Assembly: GCF_019399895.1 (NCBI RefSeq)
Contig: NC_091887.1
Location: forward strand, 3,535,001 to 3,599,000
Reading direction: 5' to 3'
DNA length: 64,000 nucleotides
Source of the DNA: Cardiocondyla obscurior
Lineage: Eukaryota > Arthropoda > Insecta > Hymenoptera > Formicidae
The notes under the pieces are model-generated. The model did not search any database. It worked only from the letters and a program-made list of their open reading frames with translations, and was not told where the DNA came from. Positions 28,014 through 38,961 of this stretch are shown piece by piece. The position numbers were made by a program, and so were the translations under genes. Each line of letters opens with the position of its first letter. Within the stretch, counting starts at the first letter, position 1.

Positions 28014-31000
28014 TTATAGAGGTATGCGATAATGACCCCATGGTAAGGTGTTGGTCGAGTCTGGCACGAGATATCGCTTGTCATCATACGGACTCAAAGC
28101 GATCTTTGTCTCGGATACGGTGTACACTTGATGCAATTTCGATCTTACACACGATTGGTCGCGAGTCATAGCAATCTCATTCTCGAGACACTTGACATAA
28201 TCGTCAAACGTTATAGTTCGCGCCACGACTCCACTCTTTACACCTTTTGCTTTTTTAGTGTCACTTTTACCGTCCACCTTGATCGCATACATTTTCGCTC
28301 TGAGTCCTACAAATTCTGTAACAATCGCACCGTTGCACTCATCCTTCATTAAACCTGGTATTTTTTGTTCGCGAGAGGCATACCGTACGCGTTATCAGGT
28401 GGATAGTCGCTCGTGTCGAACCGAGCGATATCACGCTTCATCATCTCGTATACATCGTCACACTGGACGCTGTACACGAGACTATCCGTGTCGGTATACA
28501 TGACGCTACATTTGTCTCCAAAAGTTGGTAACATGTACTCGTGATGAAACTCGTACAAACACACCTTAGATATGTCGAGTATGGACATACCAACGTATAT
28601 CGGCTTAGCGAATTTTACCTCGAGTTTACGCAATTCCACAGCCACCAAATTTTCCGCGAATACACTTCTACTGTGAAAATTAGGTTTGGCGATCATCGCT
28701 TCCACACCGTACCGACCGTCCCACTGCGAGAGCAATCGAACGTCGACGCGATTTCGTACGTTCTCCATCGTTTTACCAAACACCGCATTGTTCATAAGTT
28801 TAAACAAATTTTTCTCGAAATCATTGGTCGCGCGAGTTCGATGTCGCGTGTTGAGCTCGATGTAATCGCGCAACCATGCTGACTGAGTGAATCGCAGCGC
28901 GCGGTAAACCTTGATGACGCGAAGACCATGACGCGTGCACAGCTGCAGATTGCGATAGTGTATGATGTATCGCTTCTTATCGTACAGCGTAGCCAAAAGT
29001 TTTTATCATGTTTTACCCCGGTGGTTTCTCTCGTGTGGGACAGAACGGCAGATCGGAGTGCATGTCGTGCACGCTTGCAGGATACTCGAGATCCACCTCA
29101 AGGATATAACCCGTGGGCGAGTCCACGGCGATCGCGTCTACGTCGAGGTTCGCGAGTTCTTGGTCGTTGGTCCATTCAAAATCCGCGTACGGTAACGGCT
29201 GACACATAGCCCAACCGTACAAGTTGTTTACATCGTAATACACGATGTACGACGAAGGTTTCAACGAGTCGTACCCCGACCGCATGTATCTGTTATTAGC
29301 TCGCGCGTATCTGTTGGAGCATTGACTGAGACCGCCGCGTATACCGCGTTCGACGAACATCACCATATCGATGTCAGTTAATAGTTCAAAATTAATACGC
29401 GTATGCTTGAGCATCGAGTCCCACGTGAAACCGGGCAAGGTGTAATAGTGCGCGGGATCGAGTCCGTAACTTTCGACGCATCTATCGCGAAAATTTTCAA
29501 ATACGTCAGCCAATAACAATACATCGGTTTTGAGGTACAGATCGCTGTACTCGCCTAAAGTTCGAATAGAGAATTGCTGCCATACGGTCTCGGCGTGCGC
29601 GTAATCTGTCTCACTCACCGTGTCACCGGTCAGCGAGCTGAAGAACGATTCGCGCGACGGTAGGCTCGACTCATTTAATTTTTCAACGCTGTCGACGTAC
29701 TCGTACGGAAATATACCTTTTCGTGTCAAGAGATTGAAATTTTCCTCTGAAAGTTTTGCAAATTCACCGCGCAAGATTCGCATTTTATCTTTAATGAGTA
29801 AAGACGATAATTTGTCAAGGCTAGCGTTCAAAAATTTGTACGAATCTATAAAGCGCAATTTTATCGCAGTTCGCAAGTCCTGTCCCTTAGCTGTATCGTT
29901 TACATGTTTTGTAAAAGAAATGTATTTTTCCTTCGTTATCGGCAACAAATCGACTTTACCCTCATACGCCGTGGTGATTTCCTTTATGACAAAGTGTGCG
30001 TCGTAGCCTGACAAATTATGAAACACGACGGGGATGTAACGCGTGTCGCGGTATTGCAAGTTACATTTAGAGTGCGCGGGACCTCTATACCGACCGGTCA
30101 TATGGCAATGATCGCGCACACGCTTCTCGTCCACCGCAAACGGACTTTCACACACGTGGCATACTGTCGCGTTCTCATGCTCCTCGCGCTGCATATTCGA
30201 CAAAGTCTCCATCGGGATGGTTTTCAATATTATAATTTTTACGCGATGAGCCAGTTTCACTAACTGCTCAACGAACCACTCGATGCAATCGAGTCCGCGA
30301 TGATATTCATATCTTGACAGCGACTCGTCGAACGAGCATCGCACGTAGTATCCCACGCTGAATACTTCATGACGTTGGTAGTTAAACGTCGTTTGCTCCG
30401 GCGACGATGGTGGATCGATCTTTCGCAACACGCACTCCAGATCGGCGTATACGATGAATGGTACGCGTTCCTTGTTGTAATGATTGGAAAAGCTGAGCCA
30501 TTTGTCATCCTCGCTAGGTAGTCGTATAGCGCAGTTGTTTAAAGTTCCACAATCCATGATATGAATCTTAAATTTCTCGCTCGAATTAAAGTAATGAAGA
30601 CACCTAAAATAAAATATTTTTTAATATATTAAAAAAAAAAATCAAATGAAATATTCAAAATTATACGTACCGATCACAAATATATTTACGATGCTCGCAT
30701 CCGCTTAATTGTGAGCTGATGAGACGTGACAGATCACTGATACATGCAAAGTGTCCTACTTCCTGTTTATCGTTGTCGTCGTCGCGTTGTACGTACAATA
30801 AATTTACATGTTTCTCTTTCTTCTCGTTAGTGAGGTGTACAGGTAGAACGTTAATTTCTTTTCCACATCTCTCAGTGGCGTACACATTGATCGAGATATC
30901 GTTTAATCGTTCGAGTCTCGCAACGTCTTTAAGAGTCGCGGGAAACTGTACACCCTCGACGTTCAACACCGTTGTGTAATGCGGGTACGACGATTCCCGA

Positions 31001-31760
31001 TTCACGTTCTGCTTCGCGGGATACAGAGCCGCCACTACCGACCACGCGAGACACTTATCGTCCATCGACTTTACACATATCACTGCTTTTTTAGCGGCTA
31101 ACTTCCGTGGCAATGTAACGTAGCATCCCACGCGCATCGGATTGTACTTATTTACGTTGATTATCAAATTCAAAATTCGCGACAACGCCCATCCGCTGTC
31201 ACGCTCCTGAAACTCCTCGAGAGAAGCCAGCGTGGGTTCGACAACGTGTAGCCGGTACCACTCGCGCACATCCGTTTCTTGAAAAATCTCACAGTTTTTC
31301 GTGGTTATACTTTTGTTGGCGCGTTTATCCCCAGCCGTAAACTCACCGTTGAACGCAGTATTCACTTTTACACAATTGTTTTTAAGCATGATGTCTCGTA
31401 TGCGCTCGTATACCACGTTACCGGCATCCTCCAGGAATCGCAGCGGCTCGATATAGTTTGTGTTTATCACCACACCCGTTGCGATACGACTTTTGAACGC
31501 GGTCTCGATCTCACGCCAATCGAGTTCATTAGTCGTTTTGTCACCATCACCGTCGGCAGCACTAGTGCTCGCGTACTCACCACCCTGGTGCACGTAACGT
31601 TCGTATAAATGTTTCTTGGCACCCAGGAGTCGCGCGATACTCGCCACCGTGGATTGCGCGCACCCGACGGATACGCGCGCTCGCTTAGCGCGGCTACGTT
31701 CCTCGAGCTGATTTACTAGCTCGTCACATCTTTCAGCCCAAGTGAAAAATTCTACCAAGG
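28014..31760 (-). pseudogene. DNA polymerase B, copy 3 (5'-truncated, two frame lesions)
   Basis: It has the same T-run and C-run shortening as copy 2 (about 29003-29025) and the shared A6 break (about 28367). It differs by private substitutions that change three residues (Ala to Ser, Arg to Lys and Ala to Thr in the exonuclease/palm half). Exon 1 is cut at 31760, losing about 27 N-terminal codons. The sequence then joins terminal-repeat DNA. By chance the frame stays open through that junction to 31875, giving a chimeric N-terminus that is not from any polymerase. Confidence 0.85.
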
Positions 31761-32019
31761 AACGATGAGCGCGCCATACTTTGCGTTCAACGAGTGCGAG
31801 CGAGAGAAAACGCTGGGCGCGCGACACTTGTGCGTTCAACGGGTGCGAGTGAGAGGAGATTTTGTCTCGAAGCATTTAAAAAAGTAATACAATTTGGAAA
31901 AGAGGGGGGGATTAAATTAAATACAATTTGGAAAAGAGGGGGGGATTAAATTAAAAGATTGATGAACACGCTCGCGCGTGTTCAGTAACGAAATTTCCTC
32001 CGATCGAGTCGCATCGTTA
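31761..32019. repeat. Patchwork inner part of the right Polinton terminus
   Basis: 31761-31858 matches the reverse complement of about 7866-7965, from the left terminal region. 31859-31996 onward matches the reverse complement of about 9867-9990, the 5' part of the leftward gene at 9292-9846, with a 35-40 base segment (TACAATTTGGAAAAGAGGG...) present twice. This places a piece of left-side gene DNA at the right end. Confidence 0.8.
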
Positions 32020-32517
32020 TCGAGGGGACGCTGTGCGCGATACCTTGCGATCCGCCGCTTGCCGCCGCCGCGCTTATCATTTTTTAAAAATAATATTGCA
32101 TTTCAGTGTTTCGATGTTGTGCATTTCAGTGTTTCGATGTTGTTATTATTTTCTAAACAATTCGTTCCTAGAATCGCCGACACAGGGGCGATTTATAAAT
32201 ACCCACCCCCTCCCCGTATGACGTCATTGCCCCTTGCCCTAGGTCTCACGGACCCAGAACCGTTAACACCCCCTCTCCCCGCGTGACATCATCACCCCTC
32301 GCCCTAGGTCACATGGATACTCTAACACGTAGTGATCCAGAACCGCTCCATGCGTTCAACGAGTGCGAGCGAGAGGAGATGATGGGCGGCGCGAACGAGT
32401 GCGAGCGAGAGGGAACGATTAACACCCCCCTCCCCGCGTGACGTCATTACCCCTCGCCATAGGTCACACGTATAAACTAACACGAGGTGATCCAGAACCG
32501 GTGTTTATATTCCTACT
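32020..32517 (-). repeat. Right terminal inverted repeat of the Polinton
   Basis: About 500 bp, inverted relative to 7251-7850. It keeps the three GGTTCTGG/TGACGTCA modules and ends CCGGTGTTTATATTCCTACT. It lacks about 115 bases present on the left (7676-7797), and a 22-base TTCAGTGTTTCGATGTTG segment is doubled at about 32100-32140. Confidence 0.85.
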
Positions 32518-32523
32518 TACCAC
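32518..32523. repeat. Right 6 bp target-site duplication of the Polinton
   Basis: TACCAC, identical to 7245-7250, directly after the terminal CCTACT. Confidence 0.9.
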
Positions 32524-32584
32524 GTTCAGCACATATAAAGAAAGCCGTTCAGTCTCGAAGTAACTCTTGGCGTAATAGGTAAAA

Positions 32585-33661
32585 CTGACCTATTTTAAAA
32601 AAAAGGTTAAAAAAAAGCGCCAAGTATAGGCGAGCGAGAAAAGCGTCCTCGAAAAAGTTTTTAAGCAAAACCAAGACTCCCCCAAAAAAAGACTCCCTTA
32701 AAATAATACTCCCCAAAAATAGACCATAAAATGTGTACTTTAATAACAAATACTCTTCATAAAATTAATGAGATCAAATAAATGCGCCAAGAACCTGAAG
32801 AAAATAGAAATTATATTTAAACAAAATCAAGATTCCCCCCCAAAAAGACTCCTCCAAAATAGAACATAAAATGTGTACTTTAATAATAAATACTCTTTAT
32901 AAAACTAATGAGATAATGTAAAAAAAAAAAACTTGGCGCTGCGAAACCAAATTTTTAAAATCGAAAAAAAGACAAAAAAACTTAAAATTACAAAAAAGAT
33001 AAAAAAAATAAAATAAAAATATTGAATAAAAAAAATAAAAGAAAAAATAAGAAAAGAAACTTAATTCTAAGAAGACAAAACAAAAATGCTGATAACTTAA
33101 AAAATATGTATAATATAACAAAAATATTGAAAATGGGCAATGCAACAAATTTTTTGCCGTCCCACTTTTACAGATTGCTGACTGTTGGATGTATTTTAAA
33201 AATACTCTTTAATATACATCCAGTGTGGTTACAAAAATCTGATGCATAGCACATCGTAAAAAACAAAATTATAATTTGAGATTTTAAAGATTTGGTTTCG
33301 CAGCGCCAAGTTTATTTTTTTTTTTACATTATCTCATTAGTTTTATAAAGAGTATTTATTATTAAAGTATACATTTTATGTTCTATTTTGGGGGAGTCTT
33401 TTTGGGGGGGAATCTTGATTTTGTTTAAATATAATTTCTATTTTCTTCAGGTTCTTGGCGTATTTATTTGATTTCATTAATTTTATGAGAAGTATTTGTT
33501 ATTAAAGTACACATTTTATGGTCTATTTTTGGGGAGTATAATTTTAAGGGAGTCTTTTTTTGGGGGAGTCTTGGTTTTGCTTAAAAACTTTTTCGAGGAC
33601 GCTTTTCTCGCTCGCTTATACTTGGCGCTTTTTTTGAACCTTTTTTTTAAAAAAGGTCAGT
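32585..33661. mobile_element. Foldback element with about 380 bp inverted arms
   Basis: The left arm (about 32585-32965) and right arm (about 33275-33661) are long near-perfect reverse complements. Shared tracts include GCGCCAAGTATAGG, GAAAAGCGTCCTCGAAAAAG, CATAAAATGTGTACTTTAAT and the inner AACTTGGCGCTGCGAAACC. The spacer (about 32966-33274) is A-rich and has only short, low-complexity open frames. There is no transposase. The structure fits a foldback/MITE-class element. The motif CTTGGCGC recurs at the arm ends and inside the arms. Confidence 0.8.
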
Positions 33662-33840
33662 TTTTTGGGGGGATATCATTCATTTTGTAGTTAAAATCTT
33701 TTTAGAGGGTGTCTTGGTTTTGCTTAAAAACTTTTTTAAGAAAGTTTTTCTCGCACACTTATACTTGGCGCTTTTTTTAAACCTTTTTTTTAAAAAAGGT
33801 AAGTTTTTGGGGGGAATATTATTTATTTTGTAGTTATAAT
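33662..33840. repeat. Partial tandem duplicate of the foldback right-arm end
   Basis: GTCTTGGTTTTGCTTAAAAAC, the ATACTTGGCGC motif, the T-rich run and TCATTTTGTAGTT of about 33570-33690 recur about 150 bases downstream with some divergence, so the end of the arm has been duplicated. Confidence 0.65.
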
Positions 33841-35395
33841 ATAATCTAGAGACACGTTAGTGTTCTGCGTTACGTGCACAAGCAGCGTGATCGAGCGTAT
33901 CATTACGCGAGATCTTTTATTCTGAGCTATTGAGATGTTTGGATCTCAACAACGGTCTAACCGATCGCTTTCTAAACGTGTTCCTTTATATATAAGTTTG
34001 TATATAAAATACACGTTTTTTGTTCTATCTATTTTTGCTGTACGATTGATACTTTTTAGAAAAATGTTTGATAAAATTGATGCTATAACAAGTTCGGGGT
34101 AAACTTGTGTTACACTTGTACGGTTCGACATGTGTTTGTAATATTATAGAAAATAGAATGAGCCCAATCCGACGCCCAAACTCGTGAGACGCACCAAATC
34201 AATTTTTTTCGTCTCTCCGTTATAGTATTACATTTGACGCCTCATTGACGCTTCATACGTTTTTATATAGGTTTGCAATATTTAGTTTTGTTTATCACTA
34301 CTCGAGTTTCTCGAGAAAAATCTTTGGCTTCGTTCAGCAGAAATAACTGCTTTGCAACTATTATAAAAATATTAAAATTGATTAGCGCATTTTTTAATAA
34401 AAATTGTAAAGTGTATTTCAAATTTAGATTGTATTAATATTTTTGTAGAGAAGATTTTATTCAAAAAATTATTCAAAGTATCAAGACAAACCTAGGTTCA
34501 TGCTTGTACGGTTTCACATAAATTTGTAATATTTAATAGATATTTATTACGCGATCATCACTCATCAATAAACACAGTCGATAAATTAACAGAGTCGATA
34601 AATCAATCCATGCCATCTAGCGGCGCGAAAACGAGAAGGACATTTTTGTCGTCGACGACGACGACGACGTTAAAATATATAATTTTACTCTGTTGGCGAC
34701 CGCGGAGTTAAATTTATAAACCGAACAGCAATAAAATTGAAAGTCAAAACAGAGGCTAACGCAGCATCTAACAGAAACTCGATGCCCGTCGAAAAATAAA
34801 TATCCATGTTTGTAAGACGCGTATAACCTTCTACAGAAACGTTGAGAAAACGCGAAATTCAAAATAGCGGCGAGACGAGGAGTGCGACAAGGGGAAGACT
34901 CCTAATATAAAATGTAGCGGAGAGCGGTTAAGATCAGACGTCTTGTTTCTCGCGATAATCTAATATCAGTTTGGAAAATTTGAAACGCTATTTGTAAAAC
35001 GAGGCGGTTTTGGTCTCCGCGCGCGGTCATCTACGACGGGCCATCATTTTACGAATCACGGTCGCGCCAATCTCTCTGTTATTATTGAGAGGAATAAATC
35101 GGAACGTACAATTCCCATGAGACGAGGTGTATTTATTTAGCCAAATCGTTTGGCACCATCCTTCCATACATCGGCACAAAAACCATCGCCGTTCCGTCTC
35201 AAACATACTCTTACAAGCAAACTTTACATCGCGATATCTTTGTTTGTAGAGAACGTAGCGAAAAAATAAAAACATTTTTATGATATAAATCGACCCTTAT
35301 CTACACAATGAACTTATGTAGAAAGCAATCGGTTCAGCCATTGTCGAGATCCAAACATGTACCAATTTCTCAATACTTGGTCTCGCGTATAATAG
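33841..35395. other. No recognised gene; diverged internal repeat
   Basis: AT-rich to about 34600, more mixed after that. CTTGTACGGTT...TTTGTAATATT occurs at about 34114 and again at about 34505 in diverged form, suggesting an old roughly 390-base duplication. A GAC/GTC triplet run lies at about 34650-34670. A short frame at 35027-35275 (minus) has no recognisable features. Nothing else is supportable. Confidence 0.45.
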
Positions 35396-35472
35396 GCACG
35401 GTAGTACGCTGCGCCTATACTTGGCGCGAGGCACTACCGTGCCTCGTGATAAGTATTTACCTACTTGTTGTC

Positions 35473-36295
35473 ATGGGGCGTAAAGGGTGTGAAACAACTG
35501 AAAGTGAGCGAAAAATTATAATTCGTTTACATAATCAATGTAAATCATTAGCTGATATTAAGAAAGTGGTAAATAGATCAAGATCAACTATCCACAGTAT
35601 AATCGACAGATCTGGAAAAAGGAAAATTGTGGTTAATAAACCAAGAAAAGGACGCCCACGAAAACTTAACGAGCATGTTGAGCGAATAATTATTCGTAAA
35701 GTTAAAACTGATCCTCGAATAAGTGCTGAAAAAATTGTAACAGAGTTTGAACAATATGAGGGGATAAATGTTAGTGCTAGCACAATACAAAATTTACTTC
35801 GGAAAAATGAATATTACGGCAGAGTGGCACGTAAAAAATATTTCATCAATGAGATAAATAGAAAAAAAAAACTGGAGTTTGCAAAGCAGAACATTAACAC
35901 GTCTATGGAATTTCGGAATCGAGTTATATTTACGGATGAGAGCAAGTTTGAAATATTTGGTAGCAATAAACATTTTAAAGTGTGGAGAAAAAAAATACGG
36001 CATTCGAAAAAAAAAATTTGCGTTCCGCGGTTAAACATGGTGGTGGATCAGTATTAGTATGGGGCTGTATAAGTGCTACTGGAGTAGAAGCATTACATTT
36101 TATAGATGAAGTAATGGACCACAAAATGTATATAAACATTTTAAAAAAGCATCTTCGTTCTAGTGCTATTAAAATGGGTCTGAAAACAATTTTGTCTTTA
36201 TGTAAGATAATGATCCTAAGTATACTGCTCATAATACAAGGCTGTGGATACTATATAATACACCAAAATATTTAATTACCCCATCACAATCTTCA
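35473..36295 (+). pseudogene. Tc1 transposase, N-terminal part
   Basis: Starts MGRKGCETTESERKIIIRLH and shows the paired-type HTH (LADIKKVVNRSRSTIHSII), a GRPRK AT-hook-like linker and a second HTH, then the first catalytic Asp in IFTDESKF. The frame shifts at an A-run about 35990. A later stop replaces the residue before the second Asp (DNDPK, about 36212). The part with HGGGSVLVWGCIS continues in another frame. At 36300 the gene is cut by the LTR insertion. Confidence 0.8.
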
Positions 36296-36300
36296 GATGT
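36296..36300. repeat. Target-site duplication of the solo LTR (left)
   Basis: GATGT, repeated at 39039-39043 directly after the LTR end. It is in the transposase codons around SSDVNPIEHLW. Confidence 0.8.
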
Positions 36301-36452
36301 TGTTATGTGACTAATATCATTCCTAGTATCCTTAGTAGTACAGCTATCATATTATATTCGCGTAGATTTGCACACGGTACGGACTCATTCTGTATCAGTT
36401 TGCGCTCGTTCGTACCGTCTCGATGCGCTTAGTTTAGTCAGTCGTTGCTGTA

Positions 36453-37144
36453 CAGTCACCGGCAATAATGGCCTGTCGCACTGCGGCGACGGCGGCTCCC
36501 GTGCGTGAGGTGGGGTAGTGTGCGTGAGGCCTCACCGCGGATCGCGTACGTGAGGCACGGAACGCCGAAAGGAGCGAGAGGACGGGGGAAAATTTGGTGG
36601 GGAGCGTTCTCATGCTCTCTCTCGCTCGCGACCCGTGAGTGTGAGAGAGAAAGCATGAGTGAACGCTAAGGAATTATTATAGGCGCACCTTCGCTCTCTC
36701 TCTTGCACGAGTTCGTGTTTATACGGTTAGACAAGGATAGAAATATATCGCAAGAGTACGCTATTAATTCTAGCGTATACTTTCAGACATTTCGCGACTT
36801 TTAACAATCAAAATTAAATACTCATGTTACTTATATTTTAAATATATATTTTTACATTACGTATAATTTAATTTTGAGATAATTTTCGTTTTCTGTCTTG
36901 AGAAAGACAATTTTATATGCCGTTTTCTGTCTTGAGAAAGACAATTTTATATGCTGTTTTCTGTCTTGAGAAAGACAATTTTATATGCCGTTTTCTGTCT
37001 TGAGAAAGACAATTTTATATGCCGTTTTCTGTCTTGAGAAAGACAATTTAATAAATGCAAATGAATATTCATCGTATGAAAATTTTGTTGGCCCTAAAAA
37101 GCACCAATTGTGGGCGAAGCTACGGAACATTGAATTAATAATCG
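36453..37144 (+). repeat. Left TIR of the DD35E element, with 34 bp tandem repeats
   Basis: Matches the reverse complement of 38337-38961. At 36887-37049 the unit CGTTTTCTGTCTTGAGAAAG... is repeated five times. Each unit contains the partial palindrome GTCTTGAGAAAGAC, a candidate transposase-binding repeat. The outer 250 bases are GC-rich with CTCTCTCGCTCGCGAC. Confidence 0.85.
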
Positions 37145-38166
37145 GTCCAGTAACCGGACCGCTCGATCACTTGATTGAGTCGATTAGGTATCGAACTCAT
37201 CAAGTTCGCGAGAAAATCTGGTCGAGCCCGAAGACCCTCCCAAACTTCCATCACGTGATCGACTAACGTTGCCGTCGTCCTTTCCCTTCGTGGTTCCCAA
37301 TGCTGAACCATTTGCGCCCAAACATTTTCTATAACATTCAAATCTGGCGAACGAGCTGGCCAGTCAAACAAGGAGATCTCCGGATGATTCCGAAACCATG
37401 CCTGCGTTTCATGTGATTTGTGCACTGCGGAATTATCTTGCACCAATCGGATAATTGGCATTTCCTCTGCAGGGTAGATTGCGCGTACTGAAGGAAGAAG
37501 AACTTCTTCCAGTATGCGAATATACTCTGTCGAGTTCATTCTTGTTGGAATGTGCACCAATTCTCCGATTGCAGTGCCAGATATCCACCTCCACATAGCA
37601 CATGAAATTCTTCCACTTCGGTGAAGAGGTACAACATGGTTTGGATCCAACCGTTGATCCCTTGGACGCCACACGTGCGGTCTATGATCCGCGCACGATA
37701 CGAAGACCTTTTCATCCGTCCATATTGTGGTTTCCCACTCCGCACGGTTCGTCACCAGATTTTGCAAAGCGAACGCGACGCGTTGGTCCCGATGATCCGG
37801 AGTCAGCGGGATTTTATGAGCTGGACGATAGCAATGATATCCAACTTCGTTTAAACGTCGCCGGGCAGTCCTGTCTGATACCGCGAGGTCCGCTCTGTTG
37901 ATCGCCTCTTGGACGGTGCCAAAAGGACGATCCACAACAGCAGCGACGAGTGCCTCGTCCTCTTCTACTCTGGTGATACGAGGACGACGATTATGAGTGC
38001 GATGATCATGCAAAGCATGATCTCCGCCCTCATTGTATCGTCGTATCCATCGCCAAACAGCTTGGACAGAACACGGAATATCAGCAGCAATTTCTGCTAC
38101 TGATTTTCCGGCCTGCCACTGTCCGATGATGCGACCTCGTATCTCAGAGCACAAGATTGGAGCCAT
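37135..38166 (-). CDS. Tc1-like transposase (DD35E)
   Basis: 343 residues, intact, ATG at 38166. The N-terminal HTH (KSVAEIAADIPCSVQAVWRW) and a second HTH (GTVQEAINRADLAVSDRTAR) form the DNA-binding half. The DDE core shows D in IWTDEKVF, D in LVQDNSAVH and E in SPDLNVIENVW. I count 35 residues between the second D and the E, one more than the classic Tc1 DD34E. It cuts and inserts its own element at TA. It is the only gene in the element and its 3' end runs a few bases into the left TIR. Confidence 0.92.
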   Translation of the reverse strand: MAPILCSEIRGRIIGQWQAGKSVAEIAADIPCSVQAVWRWIRRYNEGGDHALHDHRTHNRRPRITRVEEDEALVAAVVDRPFGTVQEAINRADLAVSDRTARRRLNEVGYHCYRPAHKIPLTPDHRDQRVAFALQNLVTNRAEWETTIWTDEKVFVSCADHRPHVWRPRDQRLDPNHVVPLHRSGRISCAMWRWISGTAIGELVHIPTRMNSTEYIRILEEVLLPSVRAIYPAEEMPIIRLVQDNSAVHKSHETQAWFRNHPEISLFDWPARSPDLNVIENVWAQMVQHWEPRRERTTATLVDHVMEVWEGLRARPDFLANLMSSIPNRLNQVIERSGYWTDY

Positions 38167-38336
38167 TATTCACAAGAAAATATTCAATGTATATATCCGC
38201 GCACTGCTACGACACCACGAAAAGTGATGCTCGAAGAAGAATCAACATACTCTCGACAATAATATCGCTCGACAATGAAAAAATCGCGACAGGAACGTAA
38301 CATACAGTTAGACGGCTTTGCGCTATTTCAAATTAT

Positions 38337-38961
38337 ACGATTATTAATTCAATGTTCCGTAGCTTCGCCCACAATCGGCCCTTTTTAGGGCCAACAAAAT
38401 TTTCATACGATAAATATTCATTTGCATTTATTAAATTGTCTTTCTCAAGACAGAAAACAGCATATAAAATTGTTTTTCTCAAGACAGAAAACGGCATTTA
38501 AAATTGTCTTTCTCAAGACAGAAAACGAAAATTATCTCAAAATTAAATTATACGTAATGTAAAAATATATATTTAAAATATAAGTAACATGAGTATTTAA
38601 TTTTGATTGTTAAAAGTCGCGAAATGTCTGAAAGTATACGCTAGAATTAATAGCGTACTCTTGCGATATACTTCTATCCTTGTCTAACCGTATAAACACG
38701 AACTCGTGCAAGAGAGAGAGCGAAGGTGCGCCTATAATAATTCCTTAGCGTTCACTCATGCTTTCTCTCTCACACTCACGGGTCGCGAGCGAGAGAGAGC
38801 ATGAGAACGCTCCCCACCAAATTTTCCCCCGTCCTCTCGCTCCTTTCGGCGTTCCGTGCCTCACGTACGCGATCCGCGGTGAGGCCTCACGCACACTACC
38901 CCACCTCACGCACGGGAGCCGCCGTCGCTGCAGTGCGACAGGCCATTATTGTCGGTGACTG
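38337..38961 (-). repeat. Right TIR of the DD35E element
   Basis: Inverse of 36453-37144 but with three copies of the 34 bp unit (about 38434-38527) rather than five, which accounts for most of the length difference. Confidence 0.85.

Larger units (their letters stand above)
17036..31760. repeat. Tandem array of 5.4 kb PolB modules (2.7 copies)
   Basis: Units start at about 17036, 22437 and 27842 with spacings of 5409 and 5405 bases. Each carries the minisatellite, PolB, a small acidic-repeat gene and the start of a plus-strand spliced gene. The third unit stops at 31760 inside PolB exon 1. Identity between units is very high: only scattered substitutions are visible. Junctions lie within the minisatellite, which suggests unequal exchange or replication slippage there. 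Confidence 0.93.
7251..32517. mobile_element. Maverick/Polinton transposon, 25.3 kb, with tandemly repeated PolB module
   Basis: The ends are 5'-AGTAGGAATA and TATTCCTACT-3' inside a perfect 6 bp duplication. The contents match the Polinton core set: integrase with chromodomain, family B DNA polymerase, FtsK/HerA-type packaging ATPase, adenovirus-type cysteine protease, double jelly-roll major capsid and a probable minor capsid. Genes at 8.2-13.9 kb run leftward, 13.9-16.8 kb rightward, and the polymerase leftward. Without the two extra copies of the 5.4 kb polymerase module the element would be about 14.5 kb, near the usual size. The intact duplication suggests a recent insertion, but the right terminal repeat and the third polymerase copy are rearranged. 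Confidence 0.95.
36453..38961 (-). mobile_element. Tc1-like transposon with long TIRs, DD35E, apparently intact
   Basis: 2509 bases starting CAGTCACCG and ending with its inverse CGGTGACTG, flanked by TA on both sides, the target duplication of the Tc1/mariner group. TIRs of about 0.65 kb enclose a single intact transposase gene. Inside each TIR is a tandem array of a 34 bp unit, five copies on the left and three on the right. TIR identity is high and the gene is uninterrupted, so this is the youngest element of the nest and possibly active. Confidence 0.9.

Noticed and set aside
36887..37049. 34 bp repeats considered as a CRISPR array
   Set aside because: Units are directly adjacent without spacers and lie in a transposon TIR.
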